Assembly (NCBI GenBank): GCA_027923505.1
Contig: BROI01000023.1
Span: 461,120 to 525,119 of the forward strand
DNA length: 64,000 nucleotides
Direction of reading: 5' to 3'
From: Mayamaea pseudoterrestris
Taxonomy: Eukaryota; Bacillariophyta; Bacillariophyceae; Sellaphorales; Sellaphoraceae
Shown: positions 31,633-40,056 of the stretch, one piece after another
Layout: every line of letters begins with the position of its first letter
Position numbering within the stretch: position 1 is the stretch's first letter
Made by a program: the position numbers and the translations under genes
The notes under the pieces: generated by a model
Seen by the model: the letters and a program-made list of their open reading frames with translations, nothing else
Told to the model about the DNA's origin: nothing
Databases searched by the model: none

Positions 31633-33549
31633 CTTGCGGCGAATAACTTCCACGCAACACTTTGGAACACGATACTTACTATTCTGAGCGCCGCCATGAG
31701 AGGTCAAACTAGCATCACCAGTGAGCAGCGCTTCCAGCTCCTCCGCCAGATTGCCTTGAAACTGCAATTCGACATGATCCTTCTTTAACGCCTCTGAAGG
31801 CTCCTCTTCCATGGCGCCACTGCAGGCGAATCGCCGCGAAACGTCCGTGCAAAAACTTGCCGCATGAATCCCATAGTCTTCCATTCCTCGGACGCGCGTG
31901 ACAAATTTGCGGTTTTGCCGGCACGTGACGGTAATGCGCACGTTGGGCGGTTTGCCTCGCGCCAGTGTCAGTACGCGATTGCCTGGCACTTGCACCAAGG
32001 CGTAGGCGGGTTTTAGTTTTGATAGCCATCGAGTCGTCAGCTCCGGTCGCGAAAGAATCGTCGGTGCATCCTGCTTACTTTGCTTGCCATAGAGCACGTC
32101 GAGCAATGGGCCATCCATGTTGGCATTGCCAGAATTATCCGGCGTGACTAAGTTTTCGCGCTGAAGATACTCGTCAATAATTGCTCGAGCCTCCTTCATT
32201 GTAAGCATGCCAGTGTTTCGACGATCGTCACTCGTCGCATCAGCCGCCTTGACCACGTCGGGGTCCAGCCTCAGTAATTTGACAATGTGAGGTGGAACCA
32301 TGTACAAGTCAGAAACTACCACTTTCAATGTCGTGTTTGTTGTTGCGTTATCCACACCCAGCAACTTGGCTTGCTGGCGGAACGACTTGATCAACGTATC
32401 TTGATTCGCGTTAAATCCCACTAGCATGGCCATGGGATCCTTCTTAGACGCATCTGGACCGACCAGTAGCAAGCCTTCCGTCACTTGCTCCTTGACGTAG
32501 GCACCGAATTTCTTCCACTTGGTTTGTTTTAGTTCAATGTGCGTTCCTTCGGGGCGATTGGGCAGAACGTGCTGCGAGTAAAACTTGGCCATGGTCATGG
32601 GCAAGTCGCGCTTTACTTGAAGCGTCGAAAGTGCTTTGCAGACTGCAGCATGCAATACGTCTTCGGGTGGCATTATTGGAGTAGCGGTTTCATCGTTGCT
32701 GACGCTCGTGGAGCTGCCGTGCTCTGGTGTAACTTTATTTGTAGCCACCTGATGAAACGGTTGCGCATTGTCAAGCTCATTGTCACCAGTCACGTCGCCC
32801 TCTTCAATTTGAGTCTGACAAAGTAATTTTCCCACTTCACTCGTATCTATTGCATCGTCTCGTATGCCTTCAGCCCTCGACTCGTCGTCTACCTCGTTAT
32901 TTTCGTCCTCGGCATTGCTTTCGTCTCGTTCATTGGCCAAGATTGGCACCACAAACTTGCCGTCGCAGAAACCTGCATTACCATAGTGGCCGTCATTGTA
33001 TGGAGCCCCGCCGCCAAGCAAGTCATTCGTCGGTCCATTGTTCGCTGGTGAGGAACTCGCGCCCACGCTTGTAAATTTACCAACATTTTGCTGCTTCCAT
33101 ATATCGTCACCGTAGCAGGAAACAATGTGCACGCCAACACCAGCGTTGGCTTGCTGCGTCTCGATCATTTCCATCAATAGTCCAACCGCCATTGGTTGCG
33201 GATTGTTTCTAACGTATACTAACACTGCCATGGAATCAAGCATGTCTTGTGGCAATGTCAATAGTCGCATACCAGCCCGCATCAAATGAGCGCCTCGACA
33301 AAGGTATTCGGAGACGGCGGCGTTGTTCAACAAGACTCGACCAAATTTGATATAAGCTGATGGTATGACGCTTAGCAGTGCCATGGCCGGTAGTTGATGA
33401 ATTATTGATTGTGATTTGCGCTGCAAATCTTGCTTCAGCACTTGAATCCATACGCATTGAGCATGCTTCGTATACGGCCAAGTAACTGATTGTGCATCTT
33501 TGTAATGATTGTCTTGTTCTTCGCTACAATCTGAAACTAGTGATTGCAT
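31600..33549 (-). CDS. Eukaryotic translation initiation factor 2D-like (ligatin family)
   Basis: 649 residues from the ATG at 33549. Residues about 60-125 have the end of the PUA region (CRGAHLMRAGMRLL, VLVYVRNNPQPMAVGLLMEM). A long acidic insert (about 215-300) follows. Then come a winged-helix segment (TKWKKFGAYVKEQVTEGLLLV, about 343-365), a SWIB/MDM2-like part, and a C-terminal SUI1 domain (NVRITVTCRQNRKFVTRVRGMEDYGI, about 560-585) with the basic tail GVPARKKR. eIF2D delivers tRNA to the 40S P site and helps in reinitiation and ribosome recycling. The first part of the usual N-terminal domain appears short, so the 5' end may have been lost or the start may lie in an undetected exon. The retroelement D insertion starts only about 80 bp upstream. 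Confidence 0.82.
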   Translation of the reverse strand: MQSLVSDCSEEQDNHYKDAQSVTWPYTKHAQCVWIQVLKQDLQRKSQSIIHQLPAMALLSVIPSAYIKFGRVLLNNAAVSEYLCRGAHLMRAGMRLLTLPQDMLDSMAVLVYVRNNPQPMAVGLLMEMIETQQANAGVGVHIVSCYGDDIWKQQNVGKFTSVGASSSPANNGPTNDLLGGGAPYNDGHYGNAGFCDGKFVVPILANERDESNAEDENNEVDDESRAEGIRDDAIDTSEVGKLLCQTQIEEGDVTGDNELDNAQPFHQVATNKVTPEHGSSTSVSNDETATPIMPPEDVLHAAVCKALSTLQVKRDLPMTMAKFYSQHVLPNRPEGTHIELKQTKWKKFGAYVKEQVTEGLLLVGPDASKKDPMAMLVGFNANQDTLIKSFRQQAKLLGVDNATTNTTLKVVVSDLYMVPPHIVKLLRLDPDVVKAADATSDDRRNTGMLTMKEARAIIDEYLQRENLVTPDNSGNANMDGPLLDVLYGKQSKQDAPTILSRPELTTRWLSKLKPAYALVQVPGNRVLTLARGKPPNVRITVTCRQNRKFVTRVRGMEDYGIHAASFCTDVSRRFACSGAMEEEPSEALKKDHVELQFQGNLAEELEALLTGDASLTSHGGAQNSKYRVPKCCVEVIRRKGVPARKKRTG

Positions 33550-33630
33550 AAAACACTATAAGCTTGCTGTTGCAAAAACAAACATCTTCTTCATCGTTTA
33601 ACCTACTACTTGCGAAGTAGTCTTCACTGG
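33526..33630 (+). repeat. 105-bp direct repeat, left copy, flanking element D
   Basis: Identical on reading to 42129-42233. This copy covers the first eight codons and the 5' flank of eIF2D, so it is host sequence. It ends CTTCACTGG directly before element D. The pair looks like a very long target-site duplication or the product of break repair. Confidence 0.9.
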
Positions 33631-34074
33631 TTACGAGCCCAAGCTACAACCTCAAACGTTAAACACTTCTTTTGTGACGCGATGTAGGCGAATGGAGAGC
33701 CTGCGTCTTATGCGACATGGATCGTTATTGAATACCATGGCTAAAACGGGAATGATTGAAGTTGAAGTGTGTGACCAGTGTACATGATTATTTAAGCCTA
33801 TGACTAAATGACTACGGTGTCAACGGGCAAACAAGACAGTCCACGATCAAGGATTTGCCTCGAGTGGTTTGCTTTTTAAGTCAGTCTACTAGAAATTGGT
33901 TTGTTGTTTGCTTGTTGCTTGTTGTAGAGGGTTGATCGCCTTTATACTAGCTGCTCGCCTTCTATTGGACTGGTGCTATTGAATTACATCTTATCATTTT
34001 GCTCAATCCAACAACGGGACGCCGTCGTGAGCAATTCAAACTACCAACGAACGAAGACTTCTACAATTACTACA
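33631..34074 (+). other. 5' leader of element D
   Basis: About 440 bp with a T/G-rich stretch (TTGTTTGCTTGTTGC near 33905). No coding frame, LTR twin or tRNA-Asn-like primer site was seen. It may contain the element's promoter or untranslated leader. Confidence 0.45.
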
Positions 34075-36654
34075 ATGGGACGATCGCCCAACAAGAAAAA
34101 CAAAGCCGTCGCCGCAGCTGCCGAAGCTGAGGCCGCCGCCAACGTCGACGCTGCAGCCAACCAAGACGACTACGACAACAAGGAGCCCGAGCCAGATGCT
34201 CCTCCTTTATCCGCTCGCAACTCGAGCAAGGCCTTTACTCCAATCAAACCAGTCCATGGTGGACTCTTCACTACGCCCAAGGAAATTATTCCCTACACTG
34301 GCGGCAAACCCGAGCGCAGTTTCACCGAGTTTCCCCAAACGACCGACATACCAATGGAAGGCTGCCGCCGTCCAAGCGACCCCAAGGATTGGAAGAGTCG
34401 CACCAAAGGGCTTGATACTAAACTCTCCACAACAACAAACCTGTTTACGTGGGAGAAGGAATTTTGGCGACACCTCGTTCGCCACGGATTGGACACCACC
34501 CCCTACATCGCGAAAAACGAGACCACACTCGCTCCTATCGTCACTCAGTGTGGCAGATTCCCTACAGTCGAAGCAGTCCAAGCTGCTGTAGATGAAGTTT
34601 CCCCCAAATGGGATCCTTATGATCGTCGCAATGATGGCGACGCGGTCGAATTCCTGTTGAACTCTCTCAGTCAAGAGATCCGTCAACGCTTGGAGGTGTA
34701 CACTCCAACAGACAAGCCCGAGTGCTTCGCCGTTACTTACTGGCGTGTGATTGCTATGGTACAGCAACACAATCATGATCTGCATCGGCGCCTCGAGAGG
34801 GAGGCGCTAGCCATCATGCCGCATCAGTTTCCTGGTCAAAACATTCACCAGTATTGCGCCAGCGTCCACAAGCTCATCTCGCAGCTTCAGAACGCCCAGG
34901 TTTACAACCATCAAACAACAGAGTCGCTCCTCCGCAACCTTCGAACAGCAGGAGGATCCTATAGTACAGACAATCCAGCCGCCACGGAATTCATGTTGAG
35001 TCTCTACGCATTCGAGCAAGCGTACGGGAAGGCGGTGACAGAAAGCGCTGAAATGGGAGCAGCAGAACGAGACATCTACATGCTCAAGGCCAAGGCAGCT
35101 CCTCAAGACTTGTTCAAGGCAGCGGAGACCAAGTATGATGCCCTTATCGCTGCAAATGCTTGGTGGCCAGCCCGCCGCCCTCAGGACCGTCGCGCCCCGG
35201 CAGCACACGTCCTCCAAGTCAACACGAACCACTCGAACGCCTCTCGCTCTGATGGCGCTCAAGACAAGATTTGTTTCAACTGTGGAAAGAAAGGACACAT
35301 CTCGCCTCAGTGTACTGAACCGAAAAGGGACGGTAGCAATCGCTCGGCTCCAAACTCGCCTAGAAACATGCCCAGTCACAGTCGCACCTCGAGCGGTCGG
35401 AATCCCTCTCGTCGTGGACCAAGTACTGGATCCTATGGGCCTCGAAGCACAGGCGCCAATCAAAACGGCCGCCCTTGCAACAACAACAACAACAACAACA
35501 ACAATCGTCGATCCACAAGCAATGGATCCTCTTCTGTCCCCAAGCTCTGGTGTGGCCATTGCAACCGCTGGGGGACTCATGACACGGCTGCTCATAACAA
35601 CGAGCAAACCAAAGTCCCAAATCCATCGCAGCCGCCAACTCTGAACCCGCGGGCGAATCTCGCCAATGTGTTTGACTCGCATGATTGGGTGATGCCTAGC
35701 GCCTACTACGCAAAGCTTCCATCATTCAATGAGCGCTGGATTCCACCCGCAACAGTTGAGGCTCTTCAATTGGTTTGTTTGAAGACCAGCGAGGAAGAGC
35801 AAAACCTCGCCGCCTGCGTCCTGCCTCCGGATCTTTCAATGTCGCCATGGCATCTCGACTTGGAGGATGGAGGCGATTCCTTCAGTTCTTTCCTCAAGGA
35901 AGACGCTTATCCATCGCCGGTATACATCAAGGAGGCTCATTTGTCTCCTCGGTATGAACTTTCGCCTCGCCGTTTGTTTGACGAGGCAAGTGCTGCAGTT
36001 GATACGCGCCCAGTTAGCGACAGTCTCCATGACTACTGGTTTGAAGGGATGTCTTGCCCTGGCGCTCCTTCTCCAGTGCCTTCCACTCCGCCTTTATCAC
36101 CTAATCAACCAGATTTAAGGCTTCCGCGTATGCTTGATTTGATTGAGGACATTGATGGCAAAATCAAGTTCCATTTCGAGTGCATTGGCTCTGGCCCTTG
36201 GCCTCTCAATCCTCCTCGCACGATTCTGTTTAAACGCCTTCGCGCCATCAAGGGCGCAGGCTCTAAAGGCAGTTGCAGCAATCAAAGCAACCACAGCTCT
36301 GCTGGCAACAATAGCGGAGGCAGTGACGAAGGCAGCAGCCTCAGCAGCCACAGCAGCAGCAGCAGCAGCAGTGTCGACTCAAGTGACACAAGCAGTCTTT
36401 CAAATGACATCAGTCTGGATAACGTCAGTACAGCATCTCCGCCTTGCAAGAAGCCATTTGCTAGCGGTAAACAGGCTGCTCTGGCCGCTGCTCTGTTCAT
36501 GGCAAAGGGAGCAGACGCTTTCGGCGCTCCTGCGACAAGCTCTAGTCCTACCATGACTCAAGTCTTTCGCATGTTGCCGTCATTCTTGCAGCCAACGCCT
36601 GCTCCAAGCGCTGCTGCAGTCTTTCCTTTTAATCTCCTCCCATCTATCCTTTAA
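34075..36654 (+). CDS. Gag protein of element D
   Basis: 859 residues from the ATG at 34075 (MGRSPNKKNKAVAAAAEAEA). There is an Ala-rich start, then a helical capsid-like region, then a classic CCHC zinc knuckle CFNCGKKGHISPQC (about 401-414). A second zinc-like site, LWCGHCNRWGTHDTAAH, follows near residue 492, after an Asn run encoded by AAC repeats. The C-terminal 300 residues are Ser/Pro-rich with a poly-Ser run (AGC repeats near 36345-36372) and are unusually long for a copia gag. It ends at a TAA, after which the same frame continues with GAA GTG GGG. Confidence 0.85.
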   Translation: MGRSPNKKNKAVAAAAEAEAAANVDAAANQDDYDNKEPEPDAPPLSARNSSKAFTPIKPVHGGLFTTPKEIIPYTGGKPERSFTEFPQTTDIPMEGCRRPSDPKDWKSRTKGLDTKLSTTTNLFTWEKEFWRHLVRHGLDTTPYIAKNETTLAPIVTQCGRFPTVEAVQAAVDEVSPKWDPYDRRNDGDAVEFLLNSLSQEIRQRLEVYTPTDKPECFAVTYWRVIAMVQQHNHDLHRRLEREALAIMPHQFPGQNIHQYCASVHKLISQLQNAQVYNHQTTESLLRNLRTAGGSYSTDNPAATEFMLSLYAFEQAYGKAVTESAEMGAAERDIYMLKAKAAPQDLFKAAETKYDALIAANAWWPARRPQDRRAPAAHVLQVNTNHSNASRSDGAQDKICFNCGKKGHISPQCTEPKRDGSNRSAPNSPRNMPSHSRTSSGRNPSRRGPSTGSYGPRSTGANQNGRPCNNNNNNNNNRRSTSNGSSSVPKLWCGHCNRWGTHDTAAHNNEQTKVPNPSQPPTLNPRANLANVFDSHDWVMPSAYYAKLPSFNERWIPPATVEALQLVCLKTSEEEQNLAACVLPPDLSMSPWHLDLEDGGDSFSSFLKEDAYPSPVYIKEAHLSPRYELSPRRLFDEASAAVDTRPVSDSLHDYWFEGMSCPGAPSPVPSTPPLSPNQPDLRLPRMLDLIEDIDGKIKFHFECIGSGPWPLNPPRTILFKRLRAIKGAGSKGSCSNQSNHSSAGNNSGGSDEGSSLSSHSSSSSSSVDSSDTSSLSNDISLDNVSTASPPCKKPFASGKQAALAAALFMAKGADAFGAPATSSSPTMTQVFRMLPSFLQPTPAPSAAAVFPFNLLPSIL

Positions 36655-37665
36655 TTTGAAGTGGGGGAGTTGGTGGTATTCGCCTTTCTCCTTTGGTCGC
36701 TGACACTGGTCTTGGCGTGTGCCACCACTTGGTACTACATGAAGGCTCGCCGCCTTTCGCGCCGCCTTCAACGCCACTTGCGCAATTGCCATTGCTATAT
36801 GGTTTTGCATGCGAATGGACGCTTTGGTTGTCCTGTGGACTCGCCTGCTGTTGATTGCGCGTGGCGCTCTGCTCGACGCGCCATTGTTTGGCGAGTCTTT
36901 CACCTCATTGCTTGGTTTAATACGCTCTGGCTTCGCTGGTTGCGTCGCCAAGTTGCCTACTGGACTGCCATTGGGGGAGAGACTACTCATTATCGCCGTG
37001 TTGATGGTTCAAGATTTTGTGTTGCTCGCCCTGATGGTCCTCAACCCGTGCCCGTTCGCCAACCTGCTCGCCGACGCCGTCGCCGTCGCCGCAACAAGAA
37101 GGCAAAAACCAAGGCTGAACAAGCTGCTCCTTCTTCTCCTTCTTCTCCTTTGGATCGCATTCATGGGATTCTCAAGATCAAAGCTCCGCTGTCAACCCTG
37201 ACGCCTCGCTCGCACGTGCACTTGCGCGAGATGGACAATTTCCGTGGCCATCTGCTCGCAAACGATGCCTCTACCGTCTCGCAAGTTGATGAAGACATCA
37301 ACAAGGTACATCAGTATCTAATGGGCTTTCTGGATATGGCTCCTTGCCTTCAAACAGGCGCTCGCATTCCTCATCGTTTGAGTCGCCTTCGCCATTCCAA
37401 GTACGAGGTGAATCACGAACTGAGTCCCGATTCGCCCCTTTCGCCCATTCAAGGCTACCTTTCTTCCAACACGGCAACACCTAGTCCTCAACGTTCTCGC
37501 ACATCTTCACCACCAAGGATGCGCTCTGCTAAAGTTAAAGTGGAAGCGTTGGGTCGGCAACAGTTCCAGTCGCCGCGGCGTTGCAAGAATTGCCAGCCCA
37601 GCATGCAACCAAGCGAGTTGCCAGTGCCCGTCATGCCAATCTCGGCAACTCCAGTTGCTGATTGA
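36655..37665 (+). CDS. Transmembrane, Arg-rich ORF between gag and protease of element D
   Basis: Open in the gag frame directly after the gag stop. No ATG precedes the hydrophobic start (the first is about 36739), so the N-terminal segment would need readthrough or a non-ATG start. The first residues, LVVFAFLLWSLTLVLACATTW, form a clear transmembrane helix. Then come basic RRLSRRLQRHL, a second hydrophobic patch (VWRVFHLIAWFNTLWLRWL), an Arg run (about 135-145), and a Ser/Pro-rich tail with a CKNCQP motif. No family was recognised. Its place, between gag and pol, differs from the env-like ORFs of Sireviruses, which lie after pol. Confidence 0.6.
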   Translation, partial: FEVGELVVFAFLLWSLTLVLACATTWYYMKARRLSRRLQRHLRNCHCYMVLHANGRFGCPVDSPAVDCAWRSARRAIVWRVFHLIAWFNTLWLRWLRRQVAYWTAIGGETTHYRRVDGSRFCVARPDGPQPVPVRQPARRRRRRRRNKKAKTKAEQAAPSSPSSPLDRIHGILKIKAPLSTLTPRSHVHLREMDNFRGHLLANDASTVSQVDEDINKVHQYLMGFLDMAPCLQTGARIPHRLSRLRHSKYEVNHELSPDSPLSPIQGYLSSNTATPSPQRSRTSSPPRMRSAKVKVEALGRQQFQSPRRCKNCQPSMQPSELPVPVMPISATPVAD

Positions 37666-40041
37666 GTGGAACCAGTCGTTTCTAGTCCTGTTATCTCTGG
37701 AATCATGGATCCTTATGTCTTTCTGTTGACTCTAACGCCACAAGAGACTGCAGCTCTGCCTGCTTGGATTCGCTCGACCATGCGGGCTATCCGTCGCAAT
37801 GGACACGCGTCCTCTATTGGAGATGATAAATCCTCCAAGGAACGAGTCTTTCCAGTCATTTGGGATACTGGCGCAAGTATATCTATCTCATACGAGCGCT
37901 CTGACTTTGTCGGTCCCATTGAACCGTCTCCAAACAACGATCGCGTCAGTGGTCTTACGGATGGAGCCAAGATTGAGGGGAGAGGCTGTGTCGCCTGGAC
38001 CTTCCTTGATAATGGAGGCATGCTCAGAACATTAAAGCTGCCTGCCTACTACATTCCGGCTGCTACAGTCCGCTTGCTGAGTATAAGCAGCGTTCTGCAG
38101 CAATACCCTGAGGAATTCATCTATGGCGACGAACGAGCCATCTTCCTGAGTGGAACCATTTCAACCACTCACTCCGACGGATCCATAACCAACAATGGAA
38201 TAGAAGTTCTGGTGGATCCTGCATCTAACTTGCCAACCGGGTATGCATACGATACCTCGTCTCCTTCTGCATCTGCCTATCGGGCAAGCGAGTTGTCGGC
38301 GCCGCCTGGATCGCCACCAGGCCCCGAGCCAGCTCCAAATGCGTCAAATGCACCTCCAGGCAATACTGGAAGGCATCAAAATGGCAATCGCGGTGGATCT
38401 TGTCAAACAAGGGCGCATGGTTTCTTGCCTGGGTCAGTACAAGGCCGAGGTCCCAGCTCGAATTCACGTCAATTGCCAAGTGGCCCGCAAGTCTACTCGG
38501 TTGCTATGCCTTCTCCATTGCCGCCTCCTGTGGTAGCTTCCAATAATGCTAATATAACGGAAGCAGAGAAGGAGCTTCTTCGGTGGCATTACCATCTTGG
38601 CCATCTCGCCAAGGCGAGGATCCAGTTCCTGATGAAGGGAGGCATCCTGGCTCAATCAGAGGGACAACGGCGCCTACACGCCGCAAGCTCGAGGCTGGTT
38701 AATCCTCCTCTTTGCGCTGCCTGCCAGTATGCCAAACAAAGGCTCCGTTCTGCTCCCGGGAACAAGTCAACTGCGGTCAAGGATCGAGTTGGAGCGTTGC
38801 GCCGCAACGACGTGTTTCCAGGCCAACAAGTTAGCGTTGACCATTTCATCTGCTCAACAAAAGGCAGACTCTTTTCTTCTCGAGGCAAAACGCAAGAGGC
38901 TGATCTTTACTGCGGTGGTTGCATCTTTGTGGATCACGCCTCTGGCTACGTCTTCATCTACTTCCAGCGGCATTTAACCACCGACGAGACCCTTGCCGCA
39001 AAGGAAGCATTCGAGCTATCATGCCGTGACTATGGAGTCATTCCCCAAGAGTATCTTTCTGATAATGGACGTGCCTTTGCATCTAAAGCGTTTGCCCAGC
39101 ATCTTGCAGTGTTCTCCCAGATCAACAAGTTTGCCGGCGTTGGCGCCCACCATCACAATGGCATCGCCGAGCGCTCCATTCAAACGATCATGGCAATCAC
39201 TCGCGCTATGATGCTACACGCCTCTATACACTGGCCTGAGTTATCTGATCTATCGCTCTGGCCAATGGCGTGCCAATACGCCGCGTTCCTGTGGAACAAG
39301 ATGCCCGACTTGCGTTCAGGAATCAGTCCACACGATTTGTTTACGCGCACTCGATGGCCTCACTCGCGCTTCCATGACCTTCATGTATGGGGATGCCCAG
39401 TCTATATACTGGAGAAGCGCCTCTCTGACGGTCAGAAGCTGCCGCGCTGGTCGCCTCGCTCCAAGCGTTGCGTCTTTGTTGGTATGAGTGACGCGCACGC
39501 AAGCTCCGTTCCTTTGGTCCTCAATCCAGAAACCGGAGCCATTACACCTCAGTTTCATGTGGTCTTTGACGACTACTTTAGCACGGTATCATCTGATCCT
39601 GACAGCTTGCCAGATTTCGAGACGGACGAGTGGCGCAAGCTCTTTGGCGACAGCTCCTATCAGTATATCCCCATTGACGAGGATGGAGCCGACCAAGAGC
39701 CTTCAACCAGCGCGCCTCCTATTCCTGAAGCTGCTATTCAGCTAAAGGATCGAGTGGAAGCCGCCTTTGACACCAATCGTCCATCCCATCCATTGCCTGG
39801 CGAGCCGGCCCCAAGCGAGCCAACTGGCGACCCATTACATGATCCTGCCGACACGACCAACAATGGTTCTGGTCTCGCAAGGGCGCAGGATGACAGTTCT
39901 CCGCCTGCAAGGGCACCAAGTCCAACTTTTGATACCACCACCTCGGCCATTTCAGCAGACTCGTCTTCAGCTAGCGCACCTACACGACATAACGCTGTGA
40001 CACCAAGTCCATCAAGCTCGCAAATGGACACACCAAGATGA
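37666..40041 (+). CDS. Protease-integrase of element D
   Basis: 791 codons from the previous stop; the first ATG is at 37705. The retropepsin site VIWDTGASISIS (DTGA, about residue 68) is intact. The integrase zinc domain reads WHYHLGHL then CAACQYAK (HHCC, about 307-350). The catalytic core has VSVDHF (about 391), LSDNGRAF (about 466) and NGIAERS (about 500), a complete D-D-E. A C-terminal Pro/Ser-rich acidic linker ends at a TGA. No chromodomain-like sequence was seen here, unlike elements A, C, F and G. Confidence 0.88.
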   Translation: MEPVVSSPVISGIMDPYVFLLTLTPQETAALPAWIRSTMRAIRRNGHASSIGDDKSSKERVFPVIWDTGASISISYERSDFVGPIEPSPNNDRVSGLTDGAKIEGRGCVAWTFLDNGGMLRTLKLPAYYIPAATVRLLSISSVLQQYPEEFIYGDERAIFLSGTISTTHSDGSITNNGIEVLVDPASNLPTGYAYDTSSPSASAYRASELSAPPGSPPGPEPAPNASNAPPGNTGRHQNGNRGGSCQTRAHGFLPGSVQGRGPSSNSRQLPSGPQVYSVAMPSPLPPPVVASNNANITEAEKELLRWHYHLGHLAKARIQFLMKGGILAQSEGQRRLHAASSRLVNPPLCAACQYAKQRLRSAPGNKSTAVKDRVGALRRNDVFPGQQVSVDHFICSTKGRLFSSRGKTQEADLYCGGCIFVDHASGYVFIYFQRHLTTDETLAAKEAFELSCRDYGVIPQEYLSDNGRAFASKAFAQHLAVFSQINKFAGVGAHHHNGIAERSIQTIMAITRAMMLHASIHWPELSDLSLWPMACQYAAFLWNKMPDLRSGISPHDLFTRTRWPHSRFHDLHVWGCPVYILEKRLSDGQKLPRWSPRSKRCVFVGMSDAHASSVPLVLNPETGAITPQFHVVFDDYFSTVSSDPDSLPDFETDEWRKLFGDSSYQYIPIDEDGADQEPSTSAPPIPEAAIQLKDRVEAAFDTNRPSHPLPGEPAPSEPTGDPLHDPADTTNNGSGLARAQDDSSPPARAPSPTFDTTTSAISADSSSASAPTRHNAVTPSPSSSQMDTPR

Positions 40042-40056
40042 TCCTCTCATTCTAAT

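Noticed and set aside
34807-35682. 291-codon minus-strand ORF
   Set aside because: Antisense to element D gag; Val runs mirror the AAC repeat on the other strand.
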